From the NCBI GenBank assembly GCA_035771165.1, contig JAWNZC010000354.1, positions 1,103,001 to 1,167,000 of the forward strand: 64,000 nucleotides of DNA. The letters run 5' to 3'. The stretch comes from Paragorgia papillata. Taxonomy: Eukaryota > Cnidaria > Anthozoa > Scleralcyonacea > Coralliidae. The notes below the pieces were generated by a model. It did not search any database, was not told the origin of the DNA, and saw only the letters and a program-made list of their open reading frames with translations. Shown one piece after another: positions 10,801 to 22,042 of this stretch. Each line of letters begins with the position of its first letter. Position 1 is the stretch's first letter. A program made the position numbers and the translations under genes.

Positions 10801-13800
10801 CACCCACGGAGTAGTTTCATCAGGTTTACCCTGCTTGTGACGTCACCAATTTCCTAGTTAATTAGACCCAATATTACAACAAGATGGCGGACAGCACGCT
10901 GTCTTTGGCAGAAATATTTCAAAACACAAGAAAGATACAGAAAAATTACAAAAGGTCTTCTTATACCATTTGACGAGGTCTTTCAAATGGGAAAAATTTT
11001 TATTGCCAATACCCTTTAATCAAATACAACACGAACGTCAACGACAACGTCCTTAATACAATATAATTTTTCTCACGCAACAAAGAAGATGAATAATTTT
11101 CAGTCCCAAGAGTAACTTAAACGCCGTTCCCGCTCCACATACAACGTTATTCAGATCATTTTCACGTCTTTAATCCTCTTATAGCTCTCCTCTTTAATCC
11201 TCTTATAGAAATCCTCTTAGAACAATATATTGGATGTCGAAAAACATACTTTACGTATTCAATACTACGTAAATGATTTGTGCATGGTTTCTGCTTGATA
11301 CTGAACTTCACATTACCGTCGTCGTCCTAGTTTGCTTAAGTTCCCTATTAATTTCCAGTGCTTCCGCATGCGTGCTATTTTCAACCGTACCTTTGATGTC
11401 CCTGTGAATAACGTCGTTTTCGTGCAAGTATTCGCAACCTTTTAGAATTTGAAATGTGTATTTTCTAACAAGCTGTTCTTCCATTCCTCCATTTGTATTA
11501 ACATAGTCGCAGATAGATCCCTATAGGAAGAATATATGAAGGAAATTATAAAGAACTATTTTAACCCTTTTATGCACGACTTTTGCCAGACTTCTCCCCT
11601 TGACGAGTAAAATCGTCTAATGTTAGACAGAGAAAAAAGAGAAAGTTGTCCCACAATAACAATGCCAGTGAAAGTATATAGGACGAAAATTAAGTTTGTC
11701 TTATGTGAAATAACTCTTAAAATATTAATGAATATTAATTTACAGCTTTGTAATATCTCACTTCGTTCTTGAGATATTGAGATTCGTTTGATGTGCAAAT
11801 GTGCATGATAATGACTTATTGAAAAAGCTAGATATCTTTCCAGTTATCAAATGAAATCACCAGAAACTAGTCCTGTGTCTTCCACAACACATGTCAACAC
11901 AAAGCAAGCAAGATATATATTTTTTCCCAGCAAGTCATTATGCAAGTGACGTCAAAAAGTTAAATTTCCATATAGAATTTAAGAAATGGCTCAACCAAAA
12001 GGACAGTTTAAACTCGGTTACCCAGACCCAGTTTATGTCTTCTGGGTCGTTGTTCTTCATTACTCAATAAAATTAAATGACTCGGTATTGTGATAATATA
12101 AAAGGCCGTAAAAAGTCAATTTAAAACTCAGTTTAGTTCTGAAATTTTTTCCCGCGCTTTTTTGCTGTGCTCCATTGAGTTATGGAGCACGCACGACAGC
12201 CAATCAAAAACGTTGCTATATCAAAGCTATGTTATAATAACAAATAAAACATAAAATTCCGTGCATATGTACTCTAATAATGCCACGTTTGACGTCAAAA
12301 AGAAGTAGAGTAGAAGCACAAGGCGGTAGCCAGAGTTAGTTTTTCTTAGTAAGTTTTAGTTATTCAACTAACCCCAGATAGATATTCCATAAAAATAGAT
12401 ACTGTTTGAGCTGTGTCTTCTGAATAATAGAGAGCAACAATGTAGGGATGTCTGAGCTTTTTCAGAATTTCAATTTCTTTCTTTAAATCCTTCACTTTCT
12501 GAAACAAAATAGAATAAAAAATATTGTGCTTTGGCAACTGGATTGGTGATGTCACCAATTAATTAAGCGATTCATTTTATTTCCGTCCGTCGGACACCTC
12601 CCTCCCCTCCTCGGGAGGAAGGCCCTTCCCACTTCCTCCCTTCCTTCTTCCTCCACCCTTCCTTCCTTCCCTCCCCTCCTTCCAGTACCTCTCCTCCCTC
12701 CTTCCCTCCCTTCCTTCCTTCCTTCCCTCCCCCCCTCCCCTCCTCCTCCCTCCCTCCTCCTCCCTTCCCTCCCTTCCTCCCTTCCTTCCTCCTTCCGTCC
12801 TTCCTTCCCCTTCCTACTTCCCTCCTTCCCTCCTTCCCTCCTTCCCTCCTTCCCTCCTTCCCTCCCTCCCTCCTTCCCTCCTTCCCCTCCCTCCCTCCCT
12901 CCCTCCACTCCCTCCCTCCCTCCCTCCTCCCTCCCTCCCTCCCTCCCTCCCTCCCTCCCTCCCTCCCTCCCTCCCTCCCTCCTTCCCTCCCTCCCTCCCT
13001 CCCTCCCTCCCTCCGTCCTTCCTTCCTTCCTTCCTTCCTTCCTTCCTTCCTTCCTTCCTTCCTTCCTTCCTTCCTTCCTTCCTTCCTTCCTTCCTTCCTT
13101 CCTTCCTTCCTTCCTTCCTTCCTTCCTTCCTTCCTTCCTTCCTTCCTTCCTTCCTTCCTTCCTTCCTTCCTTCCTTCTATGACATATTAGCCCCAGGAGA
13201 TATACTCCAAAATATCTCACCTTTTTTGTCTCTTCATTATTCATCCCGAGCTCGACTTGTTTCACAGCATAGCTGCGTTTGCCATCCGGCTTTATTTTAC
13301 ACAAATAAACCTAAAAAATTAGATCATTCTATCATAGTATCACCAAGCTAGATATAATCTCGGTGACTGTGGATAGGATGGCCAAGCCAAACCCAGCCTA
13401 TAGTGGAGCTTAGTTTAACTAATGACCATGATATCATATGATAATGACCATTATCTAGACTTTTGAAAAAGGGAGGGCCCATTGTGTCTTCGACCGTGTA
13501 ATGCCACGGTATTTTCTCTTTTCGTCATTATTTCATTATCTAGCTATTCTTGTCTACCTTGCCACACGATCCACTGCCAATCTGTTTCACAACAAAATAT
13601 CGATCAGGGTCAAGAATATTGCCAAGTCTTTGTACAACAGGCGGGCTGGTTTCCTGGTTTGGCCGTACATTCTTTTCAGTGTACATGTGCTCTGGCTCTA
13701 TCTCCTCCGAGTCATCCGCCACAACCGGGCCATCCGCCACAACCAGGCCATCCGCCACAACCTGTGGAGGACGATCTTTCTTTGGCTTTGCCTTTATCTT

Positions 13801-14561
13801 TGGATTTGCTAATTCTTGTGTTGGAAAGCCCATTCTCATGTCACCAGGCATAGTTTCCAAAGGACCTATTTTGTAAATAATCATTTACGTATGCCATAAA
13901 AAACAATCATTACAATGAGAGTACAGCAGTGACAGTAACCGGAACAGATACGGTAACATTAATAGCTGCAGTAACAATAGCTGCAGTAGCAGTAAGAGTA
14001 CCAGTAGCAGTAGCAGTAGCTGTACCAGTAACTGTACCAGTAGCAGTAACTGTAGCAGTAACTGTACCAGTAGCAGTAACTGTACCAGTAGCAGTAACTG
14101 TAGCAGTAACTGTACCAGTAGCAGTAACTGTACCAGTAGCAGTAACTGTACCAGTAGCAGTAACTGTAGCAGTAACTGTACCAGTAGCAGTAACTGTACC
14201 AGTAGCAGTAACTGTACCAGTAGCAGTAACTGTAGCAGTAACTGTACCAGTAGCAGTAACTGTACCAGTAGCAGTAACTGTACCAGTAGCAGTAACTGTA
14301 CCAGTAGCAGTAACTGTACCAGTAACTGTACCAGTAACTGTAACTGCAACTGTAACTGCAACTGTAACTGTAAATGTGCCAGTACCAGCATGCAACAGTA
14401 TACTTTCAATTTGTTTTTCTACAGACTACACTGCCTACAAAACTGCAAATTACTTTTTTATTATACTTCCTTAGTACCTTTCCTTTCAATGTTTTCAGCA
14501 AGACCGTGCACATTCTGAGCCTCTGCACCCTCAATGGCCACACCACCTCTTTGACAATTCC
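7898..14561 (-). CDS. MAP3K-like (STE11-type) serine/threonine kinase, N-terminus unresolved
   Basis: Nine exons with matching phase: 14561-14478 (weakest), 13865-13558, 13310-13221, 12498-12373, 11520-11391, 10135-10065, 9719-9619, 8645-8490, 7991-7898 (TAA). About 385 residues are visible and a full kinase domain can be read: glycine loop IGSGSCGKV split by an intron, catalytic Lys in YAVKQVEL, alpha-C Glu in KKEIEILKKLRHPYIV, HRDIKGGN, LADFGIAKDLQ, activation segment TTTKGSIYWCSPEHF, DIWSVGCTVIEML, and RPTASELL near the end. HRDIKGGN and the overall pattern match MAP3K/STE11 kinases (family inference), which phosphorylate MAP2Ks. N-terminal to the kinase is a low-complexity stretch with a three-copy 18-bp repeat encoding VVADGP-like units (13716-13766). 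The start codon and any regulatory domain lie upstream of 14561 and were not found. Introns hold foldbacks and microsatellites. Confidence 0.75.
8200..8389. repeat. (CAAA)n and (CCACR)n simple repeats in kinase intron
   Basis: 8200-8262 is CAAA repeats grading into AAAAC. 8301-8389 is pentamers CCACG, CCACA then AACAC. The cysteine-rich open frames over this block are repeat artefacts. Confidence 0.9.
8791..9262. repeat. Large foldback (~470 bp) carrying TGACGTCA
   Basis: The arms are inverted copies of about 180 bp: AAAGGGTATTCGCAACAAAA...AAGTTTGTCTAATTTGAAAG on the left and its near-complement ending in GCCCTTTA on the right. Inner arms contain GGTCTCTGACGTCAGG and GGTGTGGGGTAAAATA-type matches. 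Same family as 10501-11019 and the partial copy at 11685. Confidence 0.75.
9856..10002. repeat. (TTCAC)n pentanucleotide repeat in kinase intron
   Basis: About 29 pentamers TTCAC with C/G variants, followed by a short ATGC run. Confidence 0.9.
10501..11019. repeat. Large foldback (~520 bp) with paired YY1-like sites
   Basis: Left AGGTTATTGGCAATAAAAAT mirrors right ATTTTTATTGCCAATACCCT, and complementarity continues for about 170 bp per arm. The arms carry CCGCCATCTTGG and CAAGATGGCGGAC (YY1-like) and GTGACGTCACC. It sits in the intron between kinase exons 11520-11391 and 10135-10065. Confidence 0.75.
11568..11670 (+). repeat. Copy of the AAAATCGTCT hairpin-core element
   Basis: AACCCTTTTATGCAC at the left, then CTTCTCCCCTTGACGAGTAA and the diverged core GTCTAATGTTAGAC. 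The core remains a perfect inverted repeat although the bases differ from other copies. Confidence 0.6.
11685..11980. repeat. Partial copy of the large foldback family
   Basis: GACGAAAATTAAGTTTGTCT plus the following TTCGTTCTTGAGATATT match the left arm of 8791-9262. A distal GTGACGTCAAAA is present at 11947. The right arm is largely lost. Confidence 0.45.
12590..13178. repeat. (CCTT)n/(CCCT)n polypyrimidine tract in kinase intron
   Basis: Nearly 600 bp of pure pyrimidine on the plus strand. The 250-residue KEGR-rich frame on the other strand is a repeat artefact with no start context. Confidence 0.95.
13929..14390. repeat. Hexamer-based minisatellite (GTACCAGTAGCAGTAACT)
   Basis: Tandem array of 6-bp sub-units combined into 18- and 30-bp higher-order units. 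It lies in the intron between the first two kinase exons. All reading frames are open because the unit is a multiple of three. Confidence 0.95.
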
Positions 14562-14664
14562 CTATTAACATATTCGAAAGTATGGAAATATGAATATTAG
14601 ACACTGAGATCATACACATGAAAATCTTATAGAGCTATATAATCTAATTATTATCATATATAAC

Positions 14665-14970
14665 GGAAGGGGAACGGGATAGGAAAGTTTAGAATTATGT
14701 TACGAAACCGGAAACGATGTTTGCACAACTTGCTATGGTAATTACACTTATAAGCAGCTAATGCACCTAACGGATGGTCCCACATGGCCAGGATCAGCTA
14801 TTGCTGAAATTAAACAATAGTGTAATATCACTTAAGTTCAGCAGTGTCTGATTTTAGCCATGTGGGACCATCCGTTAGGTGCATTAGCCGCTTACAAGCG
14901 TATCATTACCATGGCAAGTTGTACAAACATCGTTTCCGGTTTCGTAAGTTTCCTATCCAGTTCCCCTTCC
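14665..14970. repeat. 306-bp foldback element
   Basis: Terminal GGAAGGGGAACGGGATAGGA pairs with TCCTATCCAGTTCCCCTTCC. Inner arms also pair (CACCTAACGGATGGTCCCAC against GTGGGACCATCCGTTAGGTG), leaving a loop of about 60 bp. Confidence 0.75.
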
Positions 14971-15104
14971 ATTAGCTATGTTATAACCATAGTACACAAA
15001 ACAAAACAAAACAAAACAATACACAAACAACATTAGTTTTACGGCAGTTTTCACCGCGTACGAAGGGAATGGATGGCGGCTTTACTTATAGCAGTTTTTC
15101 CTTC

Positions 15105-15500
15105 ACTCCACTCCCTTCTGCATCCCCTCTTTTCAAACCACACGCTCTCCACCACCTTACTCCATGTCGTCCTCACGCCTTCCTTTTTCTCTCACACCTA
15201 GGCCACCTCATATGACATGCTTTTCTTGACACACCCTCTCCACCACCTTACTCCATGTCGTCGTCAGCCTTCCTTTCCCTCTCACACCTAGGCCACCTCA
15301 TATGACATGCTTTTCTTGTCACACCCTCTCCACCACCTTACTCCATGTCGTCCTCACGCCTTCCTTTTCCTCTCACACCTAGGCCACCTCATATGACATG
15401 CTTTTCTTGACACACCCTCTCCACCACCTTACTCCATGTCGTCGTCAGCCTTCCTTTCCCTCTCACACCTAGGCCACCTCATATGACATGCTTTTCTTGT
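15105..15500. repeat. 92-bp tandem repeat, four copies
   Basis: Each unit contains CACCACCTTACTCCATGTCG, CTCACACCTAGGCCACCTCA and TATGACATGCTTTTCTTG. Units 1/3 and 2/4 share variants, implying two-unit duplication. A single diverged unit is present at 42200-42340. Confidence 0.85.
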
Positions 15501-15514
15501 CCTAAACCATCTTA

Positions 15515-15549
15515 ACCCTTTCACGCATAGCTTTCCGAAACTTCTCCCC

Positions 15550-15587
<38 letters not shown>

Positions 15588-15635
15588 AGATAAAGTTGTC
15601 CGACAACAACGATGCGTACGAAAGGGTTAACTGGT
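15515..15635 (+). repeat. Copy of the hairpin-core element, full length
   Basis: Outer arms AACCCTTTCACGCAT and ATGCGTACGAAAGGGTT pair. The core AAATCGTCTGGCGTTAGAC is present. Ends are in TTAA context. Confidence 0.65.
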
Positions 15636-15762
15636 CCCGCCTTACAATATCGGACACCAACTCCATGCCCATTCTTTCCCTTAAACCATGGTTTCCATAT
15701 AGCCGTAAGAGCCGGCGGCATGGCTGCGGCAAGGAGCAATGGTCCAATCGCATACGAAGGGA

Positions 15763-15905
15763 ATATTACACGGTGACGAGAAGATATGGATTTTATGTTC
15801 GAGTGGCAAGGACAATATCTCACGAGTGAGCGCAGCGAACCAGTGAGATATTGCTCTTGCCAGAAGAACATAAAATCCATATCTTTGAGCAACCGTGTAA
15901 TGTTC
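15763..15905. repeat. 143-bp foldback
   Basis: ATTACACGGT...AGATATGGATTTTATGTTC pairs with GAACATAAAATCCATATCT...ACCGTGTAAT. The loop contains GAGTGAGCGCAGCGAAC. A similar design is seen at 56331-56464. Confidence 0.7.
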
Positions 15906-16052
15906 TATTTATTATATGGACAATGAAATTATGCGTGGAAGTGATGTTGATAAACTGAGTTTAATGCAAAAACTACAACCTCTTGACCTAAAACGTTTAG
16001 AAAATTCAAATTAAAAATACAACAGCTTGTTCGAATACGTCATTTTACGTGA

Positions 16053-16250
16053 AAAACTGAATTAAGAGAAGTTATACTGGCTCAAATTTACTTGATTCGA
16101 AACTTATGGCAAAACGCAAAAATTTTGATTGTCGATATGTCACTCGCGAGCGTTACATACGAGAAATACGCCACTCGGTTCCCGGATGTAGTGAAATATG
16201 GATTCTACGAGTGTTTTAGTTGCTAGTAAAATACTCTTCTCCATATAATA
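16053..16250. repeat. ~200-bp dispersed repeat, copy A
   Basis: Almost identical to 55763-55965: both contain GTCGATATGTCACTCGCGAG, CGGTTCCCGGATGTAGTG and end CTCTTCTCCATATAATAAA. High identity between copies ~40 kb apart implies recent movement or gene conversion. Confidence 0.75.
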
Positions 16251-16427
16251 AAGCTTTTTATTGCTGGCTAATTCAACACTGTCTATGATTGGACCATCGC
16301 CCCTTGCCGCAGCCATGCCGCCGGCTCTTACGGCTATATGGAAACCAGGCCTAAACTTTGCATGCGGTTGGCACTTTATCCTTCAAAGCTAGATACACCA
16401 CACATCTATCGATATATCCTCATCTCT

Positions 16428-16612
16428 CGAAATATAGTAAGGTTAGATAGACTGCCGAAACAGAGAACGTAAAGGAGTCTAACGTTTCGAGCGAAGGCCC
16501 TTCGTCAGAGAGAAACGTTAGACTCCTACGTTCTCTGTTTCGGCACTATATCTAACCGTACTATATTTCGATTGTTGTTTCTACACTGCCTACGCAGCAC
16601 GCTACTTTTATT
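16428..16612. repeat. CGTTTCGAGCGAAGG inverted-repeat element, copy 1
   Basis: ATAGTAAGGTTAGATAGACT and ACAGAGAACGTAAAGGAGTC on one arm pair with the other arm around GGCCCTTCGTCAGAG. The right flank GTTTCTACACTGCCTACGCA and GCACGCTACTTTTATT recurs in every copy. Confidence 0.7.
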
Positions 16613-16677
16613 TATCTTCATCTCTGTTCACTCCAATCTTGCACTCACACCCTTTGTCTAAAAACAAATAACAAATT

Positions 16678-16683
16678 TTTATT
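16678..16683 (-). terminator. Polyadenylation signal of the FADD-like gene
   Basis: AATAAA on the minus strand, 13 bases past the stop codon. Confidence 0.5.
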
Positions 16684-16695
16684 ATAACAAAAAAT

Positions 16696-19600
16696 CTACC
16701 AAATAAACACACTTGCTAGAAGTTCCGCTACATCTTTTCGTCCAATCAGAGTCAAACCATCGGCTAGAGCTTGTCCCGTAGCTTCAGTTCCATTTTGTTT
16801 CTTCCATCGAAACATCATTTGAAAAGACTTTTCTTTTACCCGGCGGTAATCGCAGTCGATATTGTCTATTATGGGTGTCGTTATTCCCAATTTACGTCCC
16901 AATTGCTTCCAGTCTCGTCCAATAATTTCGGATATGTCATTTAGATGAGTCTCATTTAGCGTGCCAGTCACTATTGGAGCATTTGGGACTGTAACAGTAA
17001 AGAAACCAAAAGAAAGTTAGCTCAGCGAACTCAGGTGGAAAATTATATTAGGTGTTACTCCGAGTGACGAACCATACTGGGTGAGGAGGCCTATATTTGA
17101 GGTGGGGCAGGAGGGAGGGGGGGGGGGGCAAAGGGGGGCCATGGCCCCTGAAATTTGCTCAGAAATAGTATGAGAAGGAACAGAGAAAAAATTTCAGCCG
17201 GTATTCGACAAATTGTATACTGTACTTTAATCCTTTTGATTTTGTTTATTAATTACTTGATCTATGAAATGTTTAATTAAAATTCTTTCACTCGTTGCTA
17301 GTCACTCCCCTCATGGTCTCGTTGCTTACCTAAACCTATCACGATGGTTTACGATGTTTTACCTAAAACATCACGATGGTTACTGGACTGTTAGCTTACA
17401 GTGTCTTACTTAATAAAAACATTCGATGTATTCAAATATTTGAAATAATTATGTTGTCTTTTGACTGTTTAAAATGACGTTTAATAACCTTCAGAATTCT
17501 TTAATATATCGTCTCGAAACGCAGGAAATAGCATTTCAGAGACTCCGTATTTCAATCGACCACGGCTAGGATTCGAACCCGCGAGCACGCGTTAAAGCCA
17601 GATGACAAAATTATGTGCGAGCAGATGCCTGAGACCAGATTAAGACCGTTACAACGTTATGATACATTATACGACATAAGCTGCGTTATAAGACATTACG
17701 CTACATTGTACATTGTAAACCGGTTATGCAACTGATTGTAAGACGGCCGGTTACCCCACGTTTCGCTACAACGGTAACGCCTGTATTCTGAAAGCTCGTT
17801 CACAATGAGTCTCCACTCACCCTCACTGAGTACGAGACTACACTCACTCTCCAACCATTCAATTGAATAGTGTTTGGAGAGTGAGTGTAGTCTCATACTC
17901 AGTGAGGGTGAGTGCAGACTCGTTGAGTGTTGAGTTGCAATTATTGAGTGCGAGGGGGCACTCATTGAGTGTGAGTTAGACTTGCTCCAAGTCTGCCTCT
18001 GTTGTTTCGAGACAGGCGGCCATAAGAGGCAGACTTGGAGCAAGTCTAAGTGTGAGTGTGAATAAGCTTTTAGAATACAGACCTAAGATACGTTATAAGA
18101 CCGATTACACTGCGCTATCTGAATACGTTCCGCCAGGCTATAAAACGTAGCGTGCTGCGTAGGCAGTGTGGAAACAACAATCGAGATATAGTAAGGTTTG
18201 ATATACTGCCGAAACAGAGAACGTAGGAGTCTAACGTTTCAAGCGAAGGCCCTTCGTCAGAGAGAAACGTAAAGAGTGCAAACCATATAAAACGTTCCGT
18301 TGCATGTACTGTAAGATTTCCGCTACGCTATAAAATATCGCGCTACGTCATAAGACGTCACGCTCCACTCAAGTAAGTTTTTTTTAAACATTTTCTCCTA
18401 ACTGGCGCGTGATGTATTGCTGTCACAAGAAACGAGACGCCTCCTGGCAAAATGCGCATGCATCTCAATGAAGCAAAGTCTGTGACGAGGTGCACGCGCA
18501 GCAAACGGCCCCAGGCTTGCCATACATCACATACACTAGTTTCCCTTTCTGCTTTTAAATGACACTTTCTGACAACTCTTTATACTTCCTCCAAGCACAA
18601 CTTTCCTCTACCCCATTGATTCATCTAATGTTGCTATCCTTTCCATCAGTTTTGGTCAGTTTTACACACATCAGTTTTGGTCAGTTTTACTTTGGTCAGT
18701 TTTACACACCTTGCACACAAACGTATGAATGAATGAATGAATAAAAAATGAGTGAATGAATGAATGAATAAAAAATGAGTGAATGAATGAATGAATGAAT
18801 AAATAAAAAATGAGTGAATGAATGAATAAAAAATGAGTGAATGAATAAAATGAGTGAATGAATGAATGAATAAATAAAAAATGAGTGAATGAATGAATAA
18901 AAAATGAGTGAATGAATAAAATGAGTGAATGAATGAATGAAAAAATGAGTGAATGAATGTGAATAAATGAATGGATAAATAAATTAAATGAAAATTGGCT
19001 AAATGAATGGATGAATAAATGAGTGTCGAGTGAATGGAATGAATGCATGAAAAAATGAGTGAATGAAAAAATAAGTGAATGAAATATATATCCTGGCTAG
19101 GAGGACGTTTAATATAAATTATGGTGTTTTCAAATCATGTACCTCTAGACCTTGGTCTGACATCTTCTGGCTCTACAAATATTACAAATAAAGGTGTTTA
19201 GTGAGTGCAAATTTTTCACTGCCCACATTATGTCCACACTATATATAACAATCTTTTGTATTGGCTAGAGGCATTGGAAGATGTTTTGGGTTAGGGGGGC
19301 TGAAAGTCATCACACCCAAGGCATGTAGGAACCACTACTAGGGAGGTCTGGATTTTAGTATCCATTTTAGATTTCCATTTCTGAAGATTATAAAATACCA
19401 ATTAAGCTCTTGATCACCAATTAGGAGGAATTAAACGCATAGTCCACTCAACAGAAAATTTAAATTTACCTTCACATGCCTTGGAGACCGAAAAAAGAAA
19501 GATTTCAATTGATGTTTCTTTGAGCCATCACACATGTATATTAGGGGGGATGAGCCCCCACTTCAGAATTTCAGGGAGGGTGCAGCCCACCCACTGCCCC

Positions 19601-21229
19601 CTGCTTTCTATGCTGGTGTATCCAGTCCTTGCCCATTGATCATTCTTTGACTTTATAACATGGTGGGTGTCAATTCTCTCATGTTGATTAGGAACACTGA
19701 ATTCTGAACATGAACAACAGGTTGCCATTTGGTCAATTAACTAAATTTTTTTCATGTACTGATTGGTGGCAGCAAATTTGAGATGATATTTGAAGGATGA
19801 AGGTGCCATAATCTCATTGTGTCATCTGGCCTGGGTACTGTATTGCCCCCAGAAAATTCTGAAATTCAGAATCTCCTATATTCTGATAGGTGATTTTTGA
19901 CTCAAATTTTCAATAGGCGAGTTCCAGGGTGTTGCGCGCGCATCGTTTTGCAAAGGAATTGGCGGGCTCCCCATAAAGTAAGCAATGGCAAACAGACTTG
20001 CTAGCGATCCAACAACAGCAGAATAACAGTGTTAAACATCCAGAAACTGTATCTATACTTTGTTGATTTTAAACAGTATGTTTACTTTGAGTGGAGCTTG
20101 CCAGTTTTTTTGAAAAAAGATGCGTGCGCAACACCATGAAACTCGCCTATTACTGTATTGTAATCTCTCATTTATCTTTTTTGGGTACCTTACTGTAGTT
20201 TGGGTGCACAAACCAGTGTCCAGTTGATCTCAGATTCCCTGCATGCAGAAAATATTTTTTTATTATACTGCACAAGCCATACCACATGCCATTCTGCAAA
20301 GTCATTCTGATTTTACATTGACTGGTAACTGTATGGGTATTGTATGAAAGCTCACAATATATCCTATTGCTTAATAGTATCAATTGATTATTATCTATAT
20401 TTAAAAAACTCATTAATAATTCATGAGGAAAACACAAAAGAAATCAATACCGTAGCAGAGGTTGTAAATCGGATACAGAATCGTCCTGATTTACATAAAC
20501 TTTAGCTTCGATTTTCTCGGCTAAAATAGAGTATATCGCTAAAATAGTTGGTGAACTTGATTACTTAGATGCATTTGTATTTTAAGAAAGATACAGCATG
20601 AGCAGCCGATCTGTATCTGATTTACTACGGCTCGGTATCTATTACATATATATAGTCATATATAGTCATATATATATAGTCATATATATATATAGATAGT
20701 CATACATACATATATATATATATATAGTCATATAGTAATATATAGATTGGACTGACAAGTGATAAGCATTTTCCTATCCATTTCATGTCATTACAGCATT
20801 TCCATGGCTTCCGCAAGACATTAGAACATTCCATGTAGCGTTCTAATTGTAATTTGTACCAAAGTGAAATGTAGAAATAAACAAACGGAAGTCAAGTGTG
20901 CAACATGCCAACATATGTATTTTAATATCAAGGTTTATGTATATAAAACGAATTCATCAAAACAGCTCAAGTTTACCTTTTGTTCCTAGTAATTTATGTT
21001 TCAAATCTCGCCGTCCAACTTTCTCAAGCAACTCGGCTAAGACATCCTTCTTTTCAGGAGTAAGGAGAGCCCTCTTTTCCAATTCCTTGAATAGTTGAAT
21101 TGGTCGTTTTATTTGCTCCAAAATTCCAGCGCCTATATCATAAGCCTTGCAACAGTATTTCATCGATTCCAGCTCCTCCGTAACAATGTCATCATTTATA
21201 GATATCAATAACGACCTAAAGTCAGTCAT
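16696..21229 (-). CDS. FADD-like death adaptor (DED + death domain)
   Basis: Two exons: 21229-20977 (ATG to donor AAAAG|GTAAAC, phase 1) and 16988-16696 (acceptor ACTGTTACAG|, stop after VFIW). They join in frame to a 181-residue protein. Residues 1-80 are a death effector domain (MTDFRSLLISINDDI, helix 2 EELESMKYCC, and the RRDL motif at 73-76). Residues 91-181 are a death domain (HLNDISEIIGRDWKQLGRKL, then a last helix DVAELLASVF). DED-then-DD with one intron between the modules is the architecture of FADD, which bridges death receptors to caspase-8-like proteases through homotypic contacts (family knowledge). Human FADD is slightly longer. The ~4-kb intron is filled with repeats. It is head to head with the glycanase gene. 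A different DED-DD adaptor cannot be excluded, but no other known family fits as well. Confidence 0.85.
17778..18082. repeat. Foldback with CTGTATTCTGAAAGCT ends
   Basis: Terminal CTGTATTCTGAAAGCT pairs with AGCTTTTAGAATACAG. Inside are two further hairpins (CTCACTGAGTACGAGACTAC with its inverse; GACTTGCTCCAAGTCTGCC with its inverse). Confidence 0.65.
18140..18275. repeat. CGTTTCGAGCGAAGG-type element, copy 2 (one arm)
   Basis: Contains CGTGCTGCGTAGGCAGTGTG, ATAGTAAGGTTTGATATACT and TCTAACGTTTCAAGCGAAGG. The second arm is missing. Confidence 0.6.
18725..19085. repeat. (TGAA)n/(TAAA)n microsatellite in FADD-like intron
   Basis: About 360 bp of GAATGAATGAATAAAAAATGA-like units with higher-order repetition near 60 bp. 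Confidence 0.9.
20410..20640. repeat. Dispersed repeat sharing its head with 43452-43735
   Basis: CTCATTAATAATTCATGAGG, AAACACAAAAGAAATCA and TACCGT also begin the repeat at 43452. The downstream parts differ. Confidence 0.45.
20640..20745. repeat. (TATA)n with interspersed GTCATATA
   Basis: Simple AT-rich tandem repeat with TAGTCATATA units. Confidence 0.85.
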
Positions 21230-22042
21230 TTCACCGGTGATGTTGGCTGTTTTGGCCGGTTAAAAGCTTTATTATTGCTACTTCCGGCGAAGCTTGACAC
21301 CTATTCTCTGCCAAGTGAGGCAAATTCAAGGCGCAACTGCCTGCACAATTTTCATTGAAATTTATTAAAATTGGCCTTGCTAATAAAACTGTATACGAAA
21401 AAGCGCAGGGACAAACACGGCTCCAGCAAATCTTTCCAAAACTTAGAAATATTCCACAGTAAGTCTAATTATTTTTTTATTCCAAAACATTTTAATGAAA
21501 ATCGTGATTTATCGTTATAGATAAAGTAGCAATTTGCATATAATTGCAACATTTTTACCCGCAGTGCAGGTATTCACACCTTGAAATTGGGCTGCCTGAC
21601 AGGTCAAATCTTCCCCAGGCCTCTCCCAAATAACCTCGCATGGGAGTCATTTTGCTTGATTTTCTTCCTGAATTTTAAAGACTGAAGGATAAACAGGTTG
21701 GAAATGTCTAGCTGTTAAATAAGTCTGCTTGTCTCTGTATTTTAATAGTAATTTTTACTGTTTTATTAATAAAAACTAAAGTATTAAAAATGTCAGGTGT
21801 AAACAGCATAAATAAACACAATAAATAATATATGTCAGCTATGTTAACTGAATATTATTTTAAAGCTGCTTGTGATACATATAGATGTCTTTATATTCAT
21901 TGATAATCTTAAATATAGGAGTGATTTTTGGTGAGAAAATTGAATCAAAAGTTTATCTGTAAATCAGCAGGATTTTGTATCTGCAGATATATACAACTAC
22001 TGATTGAAAATCTATTCCTTTGTGTTATTTATATACACTGTA

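Larger units (their letters stand above)
14562..16677. other. Region between the FADD-like 3' end and the first kinase exon found
   Basis: Upstream kinase exons and the kinase promoter should lie here but none could be identified. It is almost fully occupied by repeats (14665-14970 foldback, 92-bp tandem array, hairpin-core element, two foldbacks and a PLE-like inverted repeat). Confidence 0.5.
17640..18450. repeat. Composite dispersed repeat: ACGTTATAAGACGTTACG array plus constant tail
   Basis: Short degenerate tandem units (CGTTATAAGACATTACGCT and variants) flank two other insertions and end in GGCGCGTGATGTATTGCTGT with ACGAGACG. The same order, array then tail, is present at 41245-41650. 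Confidence 0.5.

Noticed and set aside
12552..13304. 250-codon minus-strand frame rich in KEGR
   Set aside because: Translation of a CCTT/CCCT microsatellite; only its first ~30 codons (13310-13221) are a real kinase exon.
13885..14474. Three long frames (VTVPVA, TVTATGT, LLLVQ repeats)
   Set aside because: All frames of a hexamer-based minisatellite are open; the array sits in an intron.
7898..16988. Death-domain-kinase (RIPK/IRAK-like) fusion of the DD exon with the kinase
   Set aside because: The DD exon ends in an in-frame stop followed by AATAAA, and its acceptor phase fits the DED exon.
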